Assembly: GCA_003159795.1 (NCBI GenBank)
Contig: PLPK01000016.1
Span: 9,279 to 52,556, forward strand
DNA length: 43,278 bases
Reading direction: 5' to 3'
Source of the DNA: Acidimicrobiaceae bacterium
GTDB taxonomy: Bacteria; Actinomycetota; Acidimicrobiia; Acidimicrobiales; Bog-793
Made by a program: the position numbers and the translations under genes
Shown: positions 18,507-25,850 of the stretch, one piece after another
Numbering within the stretch: the stretch's first letter is position 1
Layout: each line of letters begins with the position of its first letter
Notes under the pieces: model-generated
What the model was told of the DNA's origin: nothing
The model's input: the letters and a program-made list of their open reading frames with translations, nothing else
The model's database searches: none

Positions 18507-19694
18507 ATGCCCCGTTCACCGTCGCCTCCGGAGCGGTACGACTCGATGCGGGCCCGGGCGAGCTTCGGGTTGCCCGTGTCCCGCGGCACCCGGTGGCGCC
18601 TGCCCAAGCGCCTTCTCGCCAAGCTGTGCTGGCCGCTCCTGCGCTCCCAGGTGGAGCTGAACTGGGAGGTGCTCGCCGAGCTCGTGCGGCACGATGACAT
18701 CCTCCTCGACGTGCTGTGGGACCGGGACCTGCTCCGCGAGCAGGTCGAGCTCGTGCACCAGCAGTCCTTCGCCCGTCTCAACGACGCCGTCGGCACGATC
18801 CGCTCCGAGCTCGACGAGGTCGTGCAGCAGATGCGGGGGGAGATGGCGGGCGAGGCGGAGGCGAACGGCGAGCTGCGGGCCCGGTTCGTCAAGCTGCAAG
18901 CACGAATCAACCAGGACCAGATCCGTCTCGCCCAGATCGACCTGTTGCTCAACCGGGTCCGGCACAGCCTGCCCGAACCACCGCCCGTCGAGGAGTTCGC
19001 CCGCCTGCCGGGCGCCTTCGAGAACCTCTACGTCGCCTTCGTCGAGGCGTTCCGGGGGCCGCGGGAGGCGGTCAAGGAGCGGATGCGCCCCTACGTTGAC
19101 GACATCCTCGGGGTGGACTCCGCCCTCCCGGTGGTCGACCTCGGCTGCGGGCGGGGGGAGCTCCTCGAGCTGCTCACCGAGTCCGGCGTCTCCGCCTACG
19201 GCGTCGAGACCAATCCGTACTACGTCGAATCCGCCAAGACACTGGGACTCGACGTCCGGCTCGCCGAGGCGACGGAGCACCTGGCCGGCCTCAAGGCGCA
19301 GAGCCTGCGGGCGGTCACGGCGATCCAGTTCGTGGCGGGCTTCGAGGTGGAGCAGCTCATCGCGCTGCTCGACGTCGCCGTGCGGGCGATCGAATCCGGT
19401 GGGGTGCTGATCCTTGAGGCGCCCAACCCCGAGAACATCGTCGTCGGCGCCTCGTCGTTCTACCTCGACCCGACGCGTCGCCAGCCAATCCCGCCGGAGC
19501 TGCTCACGTTCCTCGTCGAGGCCCGGGGCTTCACCTCGGCCGAGGTGCGCCGGCTGGCGCGCGACGACGGGAGCGCGCCGGGCCAAGTCGCAGCGGGCGA
19601 GCCACCCTCCGACGACGTCGGCCGTCTCCTCGAGCTCGTCAGCTCCCGCCTGCAGAGCGCGCCGGACTACGCCGTCATCGCGTGGCGCCCGTGA
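18507..19694 (+). CDS. Coiled-coil SAM-dependent methyltransferase of a glycan cluster
   Basis: The start is ATG 18507, 7 bases after GGGAGG. Residues 13-60 match the N-terminus of the coiled-coil protein at 22220 without gaps. Residues about 60-150 are heptad-like and charged, probably a coiled coil. The methyltransferase domain starts near 200, with motif I VVDLGCGRGE at 209-218 and the later signature LEAPNPEN at 304-311, then FYLDPTRRQPIPPELL. That signature is known from WbdD-type O-antigen chain-terminating methyltransferases. It probably methylates the end of a surface polysaccharide; the acceptor is unknown. There is no signal peptide or membrane segment. 395 residues; followed 23 bases later by a glycosyltransferase. 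Confidence 0.85.
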   Translation: MPRSPSPPERYDSMRARASFGLPVSRGTRWRLPKRLLAKLCWPLLRSQVELNWEVLAELVRHDDILLDVLWDRDLLREQVELVHQQSFARLNDAVGTIRSELDEVVQQMRGEMAGEAEANGELRARFVKLQARINQDQIRLAQIDLLLNRVRHSLPEPPPVEEFARLPGAFENLYVAFVEAFRGPREAVKERMRPYVDDILGVDSALPVVDLGCGRGELLELLTESGVSAYGVETNPYYVESAKTLGLDVRLAEATEHLAGLKAQSLRAVTAIQFVAGFEVEQLIALLDVAVRAIESGGVLILEAPNPENIVVGASSFYLDPTRRQPIPPELLTFLVEARGFTSAEVRRLARDDGSAPGQVAAGEPPSDDVGRLLELVSSRLQSAPDYAVIAWRP

Positions 19695-19717
19695 CGGTCC
19701 ACCTGCGGAGCTGCTAG

Positions 19718-22120
19718 GTGCGGGTCGCAGTCTGGACTCCGCTGCCCCCGCAGGTCGGCGAGATCGCCCGTCGCGCGACGGTCCTTTTCGAGGTGCTGGG
19801 GGCCGGCGCCGAGGTCGTCGCTGTGGCGCGCGACGACGTCGCCGAGGTGGCCGAGGTGCCCGAGGGCGTCGGGGTTGTCGCGGCGTCGAGCTACCGGCCC
19901 GACGAGTACGACCTCGACGTCTACCAGATGGGTGACGACGCGGTTGAGCACGGTTTCATGCACTCGTCGGCGCTGCGCCGCCCCGGGCTGTTGCTGCTCG
20001 AGGACCCGGCCCTCCTCGGTTTCTACCTGCGTCTCGCCGGTGGCGAGGACGGGGCGGCCTTCCTCGCCGAGCTGGCTTTCAACCGGCGGCCGGGTTTCCC
20101 CCGCGACGGCGAGGATGGCGGCGGCGAGCCGGCTGCGCTCGACCCATTGGCGCTCCTCATGTCCCGGCGCCTCGTCGAGGCGAGCCTCGTGACCGTCGTG
20201 CACAGCGCGTGGGCCGCCGAGGAGCTCGCCCGGCGTTCGCCCGGTGCGGGAGTCGTCTGCGTCCCCCCGGCGATCCGGCTGCCCCCGCTGGCCGAGGCCC
20301 ACGCGGAAGACGGCGTCACGGTCTTCGGCGCCGTCGGCGGCCACCCTGACCGCGACCGCCTCGCACGCCTCGTCGAGGCGTTCGGCGAGGTCGAGCGGGA
20401 GTTCACCGGGGCCCGGCTCGTGATCGGCGCGGCCGACGACTCCCGCGCCGACGGCGTGGTGCGCGACCTCGTGCGGGACTCGGGGCTCAAGGGCGTCGTG
20501 GCGGTCGGCCGGGCTTCCGCCGGCGGCGGCCTGGAAGGCGTGCTCCGGCGCTGCGACGTGTTCGTCGACCTCACCTGGCCCACCACCGGGCGCACGAGCG
20601 AGGCGGTGGTCGGCGCGCTCGGCTCCGGCCGGCCGGTGATCGCCAGCGACACCCCGCAGTACCGCGAGCTCGGGCAGCGTTTCTGCTGGCTGGTGCCGAC
20701 GGATGCGCATGGGGAGCTCGCGGCCCTCATCGGCATGATGCGCCGGGCGGCCTCGGACCCGGCCGAAGTGCACGCGGCGGGCCTCTCGGCTGCCGAGCTC
20801 CTGCGGCCGACGCTCGCGCCCGAGTTCTTGGCGGCCACGTACGCCGAGCTCCTCGGAACCTGCCTGGCGGCCAAGCGGGCGGCGGGTGAGACCCGCTTGC
20901 ACCGCATCAGCGAGCGTCCCGTGGCCGCCGTCAACGCCATCGGCAGCTGGGCGGCGACGACCGGGCTCACCGAGGCGGCTCGCCGTTGCGTGGGGGGCCT
21001 CCTCGACGCCGGGGTCGAGGTGGCGATCGAGGACTTTGACTACGGCGCGCCCCGGGACCCGCGGCGCTTCACCGACCGGCTGCGCGCGCTCCCGAGGGGC
21101 CGCCCCCACGAAGTCGACCTGTGGTTCCTCAATGTGAACGAGTTCCCGCTCGTCACGGACACGTACTTGCGGCCGCGCGCCCGGCCCCGTCGCGTCGTCG
21201 TCTACTGGCACTGGGAACAGGTCAGCCTGCCGCCCGCCCTGCGCGGCGAACTCGAGCGGGTCGACGAGATCTGGGTCTCCTCGAGCTTCGTCGCTGACAC
21301 GTTCCGCCGCTACACGACGCAACCGATCGAAGTCGTGCCCTGCGTCGTCGAGCCGGTCGCCAACCCCGCGCTCTCGCGGGCCGATTTCGGGCTCCCCGAG
21401 AAGGCGTGCCTTTTCTTTTTCCACTTCGACGTCGCCTCGACGGTCGCCCGCAAGAACCCCCTTGGCGTGATCGAGGCCTACCGCCGGGCGTTCACCCCGG
21501 CCGAGCGGGCCGGGCGCGTCCGGCTCGTCATGAAGACGATCAACCTCGGGCGCCACCGGGAGGCGCAGACCGCGCTGCTGGCAGCGGTCGACTCCGTCGG
21601 CGGGATGGTGATCGACGCCGACTTGTCCTCCGAGGACGTGAGCGCCCTCACCGCCCTGTGCGACGTGTACGTCTCGCTGCACCGGGCCGAGGGGTTCGGG
21701 CTGGGCCTCGCCGAGGCGATGTACTTCGGCAAGCCGGTGATCGGGACGGCGTACTCGGGGAACATGGGCTTCATGACCGTCGCGAACAGCTGCCCGATCG
21801 GCTACCGCATGGTGCGGGTCGATCCCGGCGAGCTCCGCTTCAACCGCCAGACCGAGAAGGTCTACCGCCCGGGGGAGTTGTGGGCGGACGCCGATCTCGA
21901 CGAGGCGGCGCGCCGGATGCGCCAGCTCTACGAGAGCGAGGCTCTGCGTCGCCGCCTGGGGAGGGCGGCCGCCGAGACGATCCGGCGGATGTGTGGCAGC
22001 CAGGTCCTCGGCGAGCGGATGCGGCTGCTGCTCGAGGTCGGCGGCCATCCCGCCATCCCCGGCCGCGAGGCCGCCTGGGAGGAAGACACGCCCGCCGGAT
22101 CCCCCGCCCGACGGCCCTGA
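19718..22120 (+). CDS. Two-domain glycosyltransferase (GT-B, GT4-like)
   Basis: The 800 residues hold two GT-B units. The first (about 1-390) is a close relative of the neighbour at 22801: 46 of the first 100 residues are identical without gaps. In it the conserved GETSG motif reads GRTSE (R292), so this half may be inactive. The second (about 400-790) has the EX7E motif, E658 and E666 in HRAEGFGLGLAEAM, and a donor-binding GKPVIGTAYSGNMGF, so it should be catalytic. The substrate is probably a nucleotide sugar such as GDP-mannose; this is an inference from family. GTG start; no strong ribosome binding site. It follows the methyltransferase by 23 bases. Confidence 0.85.
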   Translation: MRVAVWTPLPPQVGEIARRATVLFEVLGAGAEVVAVARDDVAEVAEVPEGVGVVAASSYRPDEYDLDVYQMGDDAVEHGFMHSSALRRPGLLLLEDPALLGFYLRLAGGEDGAAFLAELAFNRRPGFPRDGEDGGGEPAALDPLALLMSRRLVEASLVTVVHSAWAAEELARRSPGAGVVCVPPAIRLPPLAEAHAEDGVTVFGAVGGHPDRDRLARLVEAFGEVEREFTGARLVIGAADDSRADGVVRDLVRDSGLKGVVAVGRASAGGGLEGVLRRCDVFVDLTWPTTGRTSEAVVGALGSGRPVIASDTPQYRELGQRFCWLVPTDAHGELAALIGMMRRAASDPAEVHAAGLSAAELLRPTLAPEFLAATYAELLGTCLAAKRAAGETRLHRISERPVAAVNAIGSWAATTGLTEAARRCVGGLLDAGVEVAIEDFDYGAPRDPRRFTDRLRALPRGRPHEVDLWFLNVNEFPLVTDTYLRPRARPRRVVVYWHWEQVSLPPALRGELERVDEIWVSSSFVADTFRRYTTQPIEVVPCVVEPVANPALSRADFGLPEKACLFFFHFDVASTVARKNPLGVIEAYRRAFTPAERAGRVRLVMKTINLGRHREAQTALLAAVDSVGGMVIDADLSSEDVSALTALCDVYVSLHRAEGFGLGLAEAMYFGKPVIGTAYSGNMGFMTVANSCPIGYRMVRVDPGELRFNRQTEKVYRPGELWADADLDEAARRMRQLYESEALRRRLGRAAAETIRRMCGSQVLGERMRLLLEVGGHPAIPGREAAWEEDTPAGSPARRP

Positions 22121-22163
22121 GGCCACCGGGCGGATCGCGGCCGCCGCCACCACAGGGGCCGTG

Positions 22164-22205
22164 CCGTGGGGGAGTATCCATGGGGCGTCTGCCCCGGGTC
22201 CACGG
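22164..22205 (+). promoter_or_regulatory. Stem-loop before the coiled-coil gene
   Basis: CCGTGG (22164-22169) can pair with CCACGG (22200-22205), enclosing an inner stem GGGGC (22182-22186) / GCCCC (22191-22195) with loop GTCT. The Shine-Dalgarno AAGGAGA follows at once. It could hold back or terminate transcription, or control the next start; no function is shown. Confidence 0.35.
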
Positions 22206-22219
22206 AAAGGAGAGACCGG

Positions 22220-22804
22220 GTGAGCGAACCGGACGAGGGGTCTAGTCACTGGGCAGCGCTGAACGAGCACGCCGACCTCGGGTTGTCGGGAGGCCGGGGC
22301 GAGCGCCACCGGTTGGCGGGCAGGATCGTCGCCCGGCTCGGCCGTCCGCTCGTCCGTTACCAGGTCGCGTACAACCGCGAGCTCCTCGCCGAGCTCGTGA
22401 ACATCCGCGACTCGCTCACCGCCCAGACGAGCTCGCTCGGCGAGGCCGCGACGGCGCAGTTCGGCGCCCTCGTCGAACGGCTCGGCGCGCTGGTTGCCCG
22501 GGTCGACGTGCTCGAGGGGCGGCTCGACGAGTGGTCGGGCGTTCTCACCCGGCGGCTCGAGGCGGCCGAGGCGCGCGGCGACACGATCGGTGGCCGCTTC
22601 GACGAGCTGTGCCGGCGCTTCGACGAGGATTCGATCGACCGTGACCTCGTCCACGGGGAGGTCGAGCTCGCCCAGCAGCACACGATTGAGCACGTCCGTG
22701 AGGCGCTCGACTTGGTGCGGGGCGAGCTGCGCGAACTCGCCCAGGTGGCCCGGGACCACGGGGCGCCACCCGTGACGCCCCGCGGTGGGGCCGCGCGAGC
22801 ATGA
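22220..22804 (+). CDS. Coiled-coil protein related to the methyltransferase N-terminus
   Basis: The 194 residues start at GTG 22220 behind AAGGAGAG. Residues 13-60 align without gaps to residues 13-60 of the methyltransferase at 18507 (23 of 48 identical), ending in RPLVRYQVAYNRELLAELV. The rest (about 65-180) is charged, with heptad-like leucines and valines, probably a long coiled coil, and no catalytic domain follows. It could scaffold glycosyltransferases or set chain length, as the coiled coil of WbdD does for O-antigen; this is an inference. Its stop overlaps the ATG of the next glycosyltransferase (ATGA), so the two are probably made together. Confidence 0.75.
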   Translation: MSEPDEGSSHWAALNEHADLGLSGGRGERHRLAGRIVARLGRPLVRYQVAYNRELLAELVNIRDSLTAQTSSLGEAATAQFGALVERLGALVARVDVLEGRLDEWSGVLTRRLEAAEARGDTIGGRFDELCRRFDEDSIDRDLVHGEVELAQQHTIEHVREALDLVRGELRELAQVARDHGAPPVTPRGGAARA

Positions 22805-23994
22805 GGCTCGCCGTCTGGGCGCCCCTGCCCCCGCAACCGAGCGGGGTCGCCGATTACGTCTCCAGCCTGCTCGTCGAGCTCGCGCGCGCCGTCGATGTGG
22901 TCGCTGTCGTGCGCGACGCGGCGCGGAATTCGACTGTCGCCCCGGCGGGCGTCGAGGTGGTGGCGAGGTCCGACTACGACGCCCGGGGTGTGGATCTCGA
23001 CATCTACCACTTCGGCAACCACGCCCGGTTCCACGGCTACATGTACGGTCAGATCCGTCGCCGGCCCGGCATCCTCGTGCTCCATGACCCGGCGCTGCCG
23101 GACTTCCACCACGACCTGTGTGGCGGGTACGCGTCGACCCTCTTTTGCGACGAGGCCCGCTTCGACACCCCGGAGGTCGCCTGCGCCTGGCCGGTGCGCT
23201 ACGTCGACGACCGCGTCGAGACGGACTGGCTCCGGCTGCCGCTCTGCCGGCGACTCGTCGAGGCGTCGCAGGCGACCATCGTGCACAGCCGTTGGGTGGC
23301 CGACACCCTCACCGCGCACTGCCCCGGGGCGCGGATCGTGCACCGGCACCACGCCGCGACGGTTGTCGACGACGGCGCCGGGCGCGAGAAGGGCGTGGTC
23401 ACGTTCGGCGCCTTCGGCGGGGTCACGCCTCCGAAGCGGACGGCACGCGTCGTCGAGGCCTTCGCCGTCGTGCACCGGGAGGCCCCCCGGACCCGGCTCG
23501 TCATCTGCGGCCGGGCGGACGCCGAGGGGACACAGCTCGCCGGCGTGCGGCAGCTCGTGGCCGCCCTGGGGCTCGCCGGTTCGGTGCTCGTGCGGACCGA
23601 CGTGCCCGTCGCGGAGTTGACGCGGCTCATGGCGAGTTGCGACGCGACCATCGGCCTGCGGTGGCCGACGCTCGGCGAGACGAGCGGGCCGATGATGCGC
23701 GCCTTCGGGATCGGCCGGATCGTCATCGCCAGCGCCGTGCCCCAGGTCCGCGAGTTCGACGGCCGCTACTGCCGGCTCGTCCCCGTCGGCGAGGGCGAGC
23801 ACGCCGCCCTAGTCGGGGCGATGCGCGACGTCGTCGCCGATCCGGCCGCGGCGCGGGCGGCGGGGGAGGCGGCCCGCGACTTCGTGCGCCGCGCGGCCTC
23901 TTTCGAGGTCGTGGCGTCCCAGTACCTCGAGCTCGCCGAGCAGGTCAGCGCGACGCAGGTCCGCTCGCCGGGCCCGGCGCTGCGTCGCGGCTAA
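22801..23994 (+). CDS. Glycosyltransferase, GT4-like
   Basis: The 397 residues form one GT-B unit. The N-terminus MRLAVWAPLPPQPSGVADY has the glycine-containing loop of GT4 enzymes that move sugars from nucleotide donors. The C-domain has WPTLGETSGPMMRAFG, with E293 in the GETSG motif, and IVIASAVPQVREF. It is 46 of 100 identical to the start of the 800-residue protein. The start overlaps the coiled-coil gene by four bases. Its TAA overlaps the stop of the convergent gene on the - strand by two bases. Confidence 0.88.
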   Translation: MRLAVWAPLPPQPSGVADYVSSLLVELARAVDVVAVVRDAARNSTVAPAGVEVVARSDYDARGVDLDIYHFGNHARFHGYMYGQIRRRPGILVLHDPALPDFHHDLCGGYASTLFCDEARFDTPEVACAWPVRYVDDRVETDWLRLPLCRRLVEASQATIVHSRWVADTLTAHCPGARIVHRHHAATVVDDGAGREKGVVTFGAFGGVTPPKRTARVVEAFAVVHREAPRTRLVICGRADAEGTQLAGVRQLVAALGLAGSVLVRTDVPVAELTRLMASCDATIGLRWPTLGETSGPMMRAFGIGRIVIASAVPQVREFDGRYCRLVPVGEGEHAALVGAMRDVVADPAAARAAGEAARDFVRRAASFEVVASQYLELAEQVSATQVRSPGPALRRG

Positions 23995-24743
23995 CTCACC
24001 CGTTGGACGACCGGGACGACGTTCTCGTCGTGGAGCGCGCTGAAACGGGCTATCACCTTCGCCGCCTGGGCGACGCTGAGGCCGGGGCTGTTGTCGAGAT
24101 GGAGGCACTCGGCGATCCGGAGGTCGGCGTGGGCGAGGTAGTTGGCGTAATTCGTCTTCGGCCTCGGGGTGAGGCGCCGGGTCGGGTAGTAGCGCTCGAG
24201 CTCGCGGACGAGGTCGGAGAGCACCGGCGGTGCGTCGATCTCCTGCAGGTAAAGGCGCGCTGCCGAGAGGCGGTCCCGGTCGGCCATCACGGCGAACAGG
24301 TAGTAGAACGAGCAGAGGACGGCGACGCAGCGGAACTCGTCCGCGGTGACGATCGTCCCGGCGCCCGCCCGCCAGCGCATGAGGCGGCCGAGACCCGGTC
24401 CGCCACCGTCGCCGAACGAGGCGATCTCCGTCGTCAGGTACCAGTCGGCCGAAGCCGTCCCGGCCAGTGTCACGGCCCCGTCGATGAGTTTGGCGCTGTT
24501 CGACAGCAAGGTGCTTTCATCGAGGACGTCGAGGATCCGGTCGCGTTCGCGCAGCGCGAGCCCGTGGACGGCGTCGGCGTAGGGATCGGGGGCCGGCACC
24601 CCGCCCGTCGACGGAGGGGCCACGACGGCTTTCGGCGGCACGGCCTCGTCGACGGGGAGTGGGTCGGCCGTGGGCTTCCTCCTCCTCGTGACAACCGTGG
24701 GCTTCTTTTTCCTCGTGACGACCGCGGGCTTCTTCCTCCTCAT
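23991..24743 (-). CDS. Hypothetical protein with repeated basic N-terminus
   Basis: I do not recognise this 250-residue protein. From the ATG at 24743 it begins with a basic segment of repeated VVTRKKKPT-like units (residues 1-22), then a Pro/Ala linker to about 50, then a mostly helical-looking domain with the hydrophobic stretch CVAVLCSFYYLFAV and the phrase YYPTRRLTPRPKTNYANYLAH. The basic start could bind nucleic acid, polyphosphate or the membrane surface. The frame is open to 24878, but a promoter placed for a leaderless mRNA argues for 24743. It faces the glycosyltransferase, and the two stops overlap. Confidence 0.65.
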   Translation of the reverse strand: MRRKKPAVVTRKKKPTVVTRRRKPTADPLPVDEAVPPKAVVAPPSTGGVPAPDPYADAVHGLALRERDRILDVLDESTLLSNSAKLIDGAVTLAGTASADWYLTTEIASFGDGGGPGLGRLMRWRAGAGTIVTADEFRCVAVLCSFYYLFAVMADRDRLSAARLYLQEIDAPPVLSDLVRELERYYPTRRLTPRPKTNYANYLAHADLRIAECLHLDNSPGLSVAQAAKVIARFSALHDENVVPVVQRVS

Positions 24744-24751
24744 GACAACAC
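24671..24751 (-). repeat. Three 27-base tandem repeats at the gene start
   Basis: Three units at 24671-24697, 24698-24724 and 24725-24751 share the frame TGGGCTTC-CTCCTCGTGACAACCG with a few changes. On the - strand each unit encodes nine residues (VVTRKKKPT type). The third unit carries ATG where the others have ACG, and this ATG is the start codon. Confidence 0.85.
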
Positions 24752-24778
24752 GGTAGGCAGTTGTCGGCCCTGTGTGCA
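24750..24778 (-). promoter_or_regulatory. Promoter of the - strand hypothetical gene
   Basis: On the - strand TGCACA (24778-24773, 4 of 6 to -35) is 17 bases from TACCGT (24755-24750). Six bases then separate it from the ATG at 24743, so the transcript would start at or near the A of the start codon and be leaderless. Confidence 0.5.
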
Positions 24779-24856
24779 GGCTGTTGGCGGTTACGACCGG
24801 AGCGGAACGCCGCCGCCGCAGGCCAAGAGGGTCCGATCGGCCCGCGCGGGCATCGT

Positions 24857-24885
24857 TTGCGCCCCTCGAGCAGGTCATCTAGCCT
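24857..24885 (+). promoter_or_regulatory. Promoter for rplM-rpsI
   Basis: TTGCGC (24857-24862), 17 bases, then TAGCCT (24880-24885). The start would be near 24892, giving a leader of about 87 bases before rplM with a small GCGGC/GCCGC hairpin at 24949-24962. The -35 match is only partial. Confidence 0.45.
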
Positions 24886-24978
24886 TAGTGCCCGGCCAGT
24901 AGCGCAGTTTCGGACTTCGATGCGCGTAATCGGCCTCTCGGTGATGACGCGGCCCGCGCCGCGGCCAAAGGAAGGGCA

Positions 24979-25428
24979 GTGCGCACGTTCTCCCCGAAAT
25001 CGAGCGATATCGTCCGCGAATGGCACACCATCGACGCGGACGGCCTCGTCCTCGGCAGGCTCGCGACCGAGGTGGCCAGCCTGCTACGCGGTAAGCACAA
25101 GCCAATTTTCGCGCCCCATGTCGACACCGGCGACCACGTCATCGTCGTGAACGCCGCCAAGGTGGTCCTCACGTCGGGCAAGGCCGAGCGCAAGATGGCC
25201 TACCGTCACAGTGGCTACCCGGGCGGGCTGACGACGACGTCAGTCGCGACCCTGCTCGCGACGAAGCCCGAGGAGGTCGTGCGGCGCGCCGTTGGTGGCA
25301 TGCTGCCGAAGGGAACGCTCGGCCGCCAGATGCTGACGAAGCTCAAGGTCTACGCGGGGCCGGACCACCCGCACGCCGCCCAGATGCCGAAGCTGCGCGC
25401 GGTCGAACACGCGCGATCGGCCTCGTAG
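24979..25428 (+). CDS. rplM: 50S ribosomal protein L13
   Basis: L13 is an early large-subunit assembly protein. The 149 residues begin [20 protein letters not shown] and contain [17 protein letters not shown] and the signature [19 protein letters not shown]. The GTG at 24979 has GGAAGGGC upstream. rplM-rpsI is a conserved pair, and glmM next is the usual actinobacterial order. Confidence 0.98.
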   Translation: MRTFSPKSSDIVREWHTIDADGLVLGRLATEVASLLRGKHKPIFAPHVDTGDHVIVVNAAKVVLTSGKAERKMAYRHSGYPGGLTTTSVATLLATKPEEVVRRAVGGMLPKGTLGRQMLTKLKVYAGPDHPHAAQMPKLRAVEHARSAS

Positions 25429-25441
25429 CGAGGAGACATCG

Positions 25442-25834
25442 ATGCCCGCACCCCTTTGCCAAACGACGGGAAGGCGCAAGGCCGCCGTCGCGCGGGTCCG
25501 CCTCCTGCCCGGTGAGGGCAAGGTGACGGTCAACAAGCGCCCCCTCGACGAGTACTTCACCTCGGTCACGAGCCGGATGCATGCCACCGAGCCGTTGCGC
25601 ATCGCCGGACGGGCCGAGACCTTCGACGTCGTCGCGACGATCGACGGCGGCGGTGTCGCCGGTCAGGCCGGCGCCCTGCGGCTCGGCATCGCACGCGGCC
25701 TCATCGAGCTCGAGCCGGAACTGCGCACCACCTTGAAGCGCGCCGGACTGCTCACCCGCGATGCCCGCGAGAAGGAGAGCAAGAAGTACGGGCTGAAAAA
25801 GGCCCGCAAGGCTCCGCAGTACTCGAAGCGCTGA
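25442..25834 (+). CDS. rpsI: 30S ribosomal protein S9
   Basis: S9 touches the P-site tRNA with its C-terminal tail. The 130 residues show [19 protein letters not shown], the [19 protein letters not shown] region, and the conserved end [19 protein letters not shown] lies before the ATG at 25442. It follows rplM by 13 bases. Confidence 0.98.
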   Translation: MPAPLCQTTGRRKAAVARVRLLPGEGKVTVNKRPLDEYFTSVTSRMHATEPLRIAGRAETFDVVATIDGGGVAGQAGALRLGIARGLIELEPELRTTLKRAGLLTRDAREKESKKYGLKKARKAPQYSKR

Positions 25835-25850
25835 TCCCAGGCGGCTCCTG

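Noticed and set aside
19667-22759. 1030-residue open frame on the - strand
   Set aside because: It mirrors the glycosyltransferase genes, has a composition typical of antisense frames in GC-rich DNA (rich in Arg, Gly, Asp, His, Val) and shows no domain.
18069-25000. Mobile element borders around the glycan block
   Set aside because: No transposase, integrase, tRNA or inverted ends were seen.
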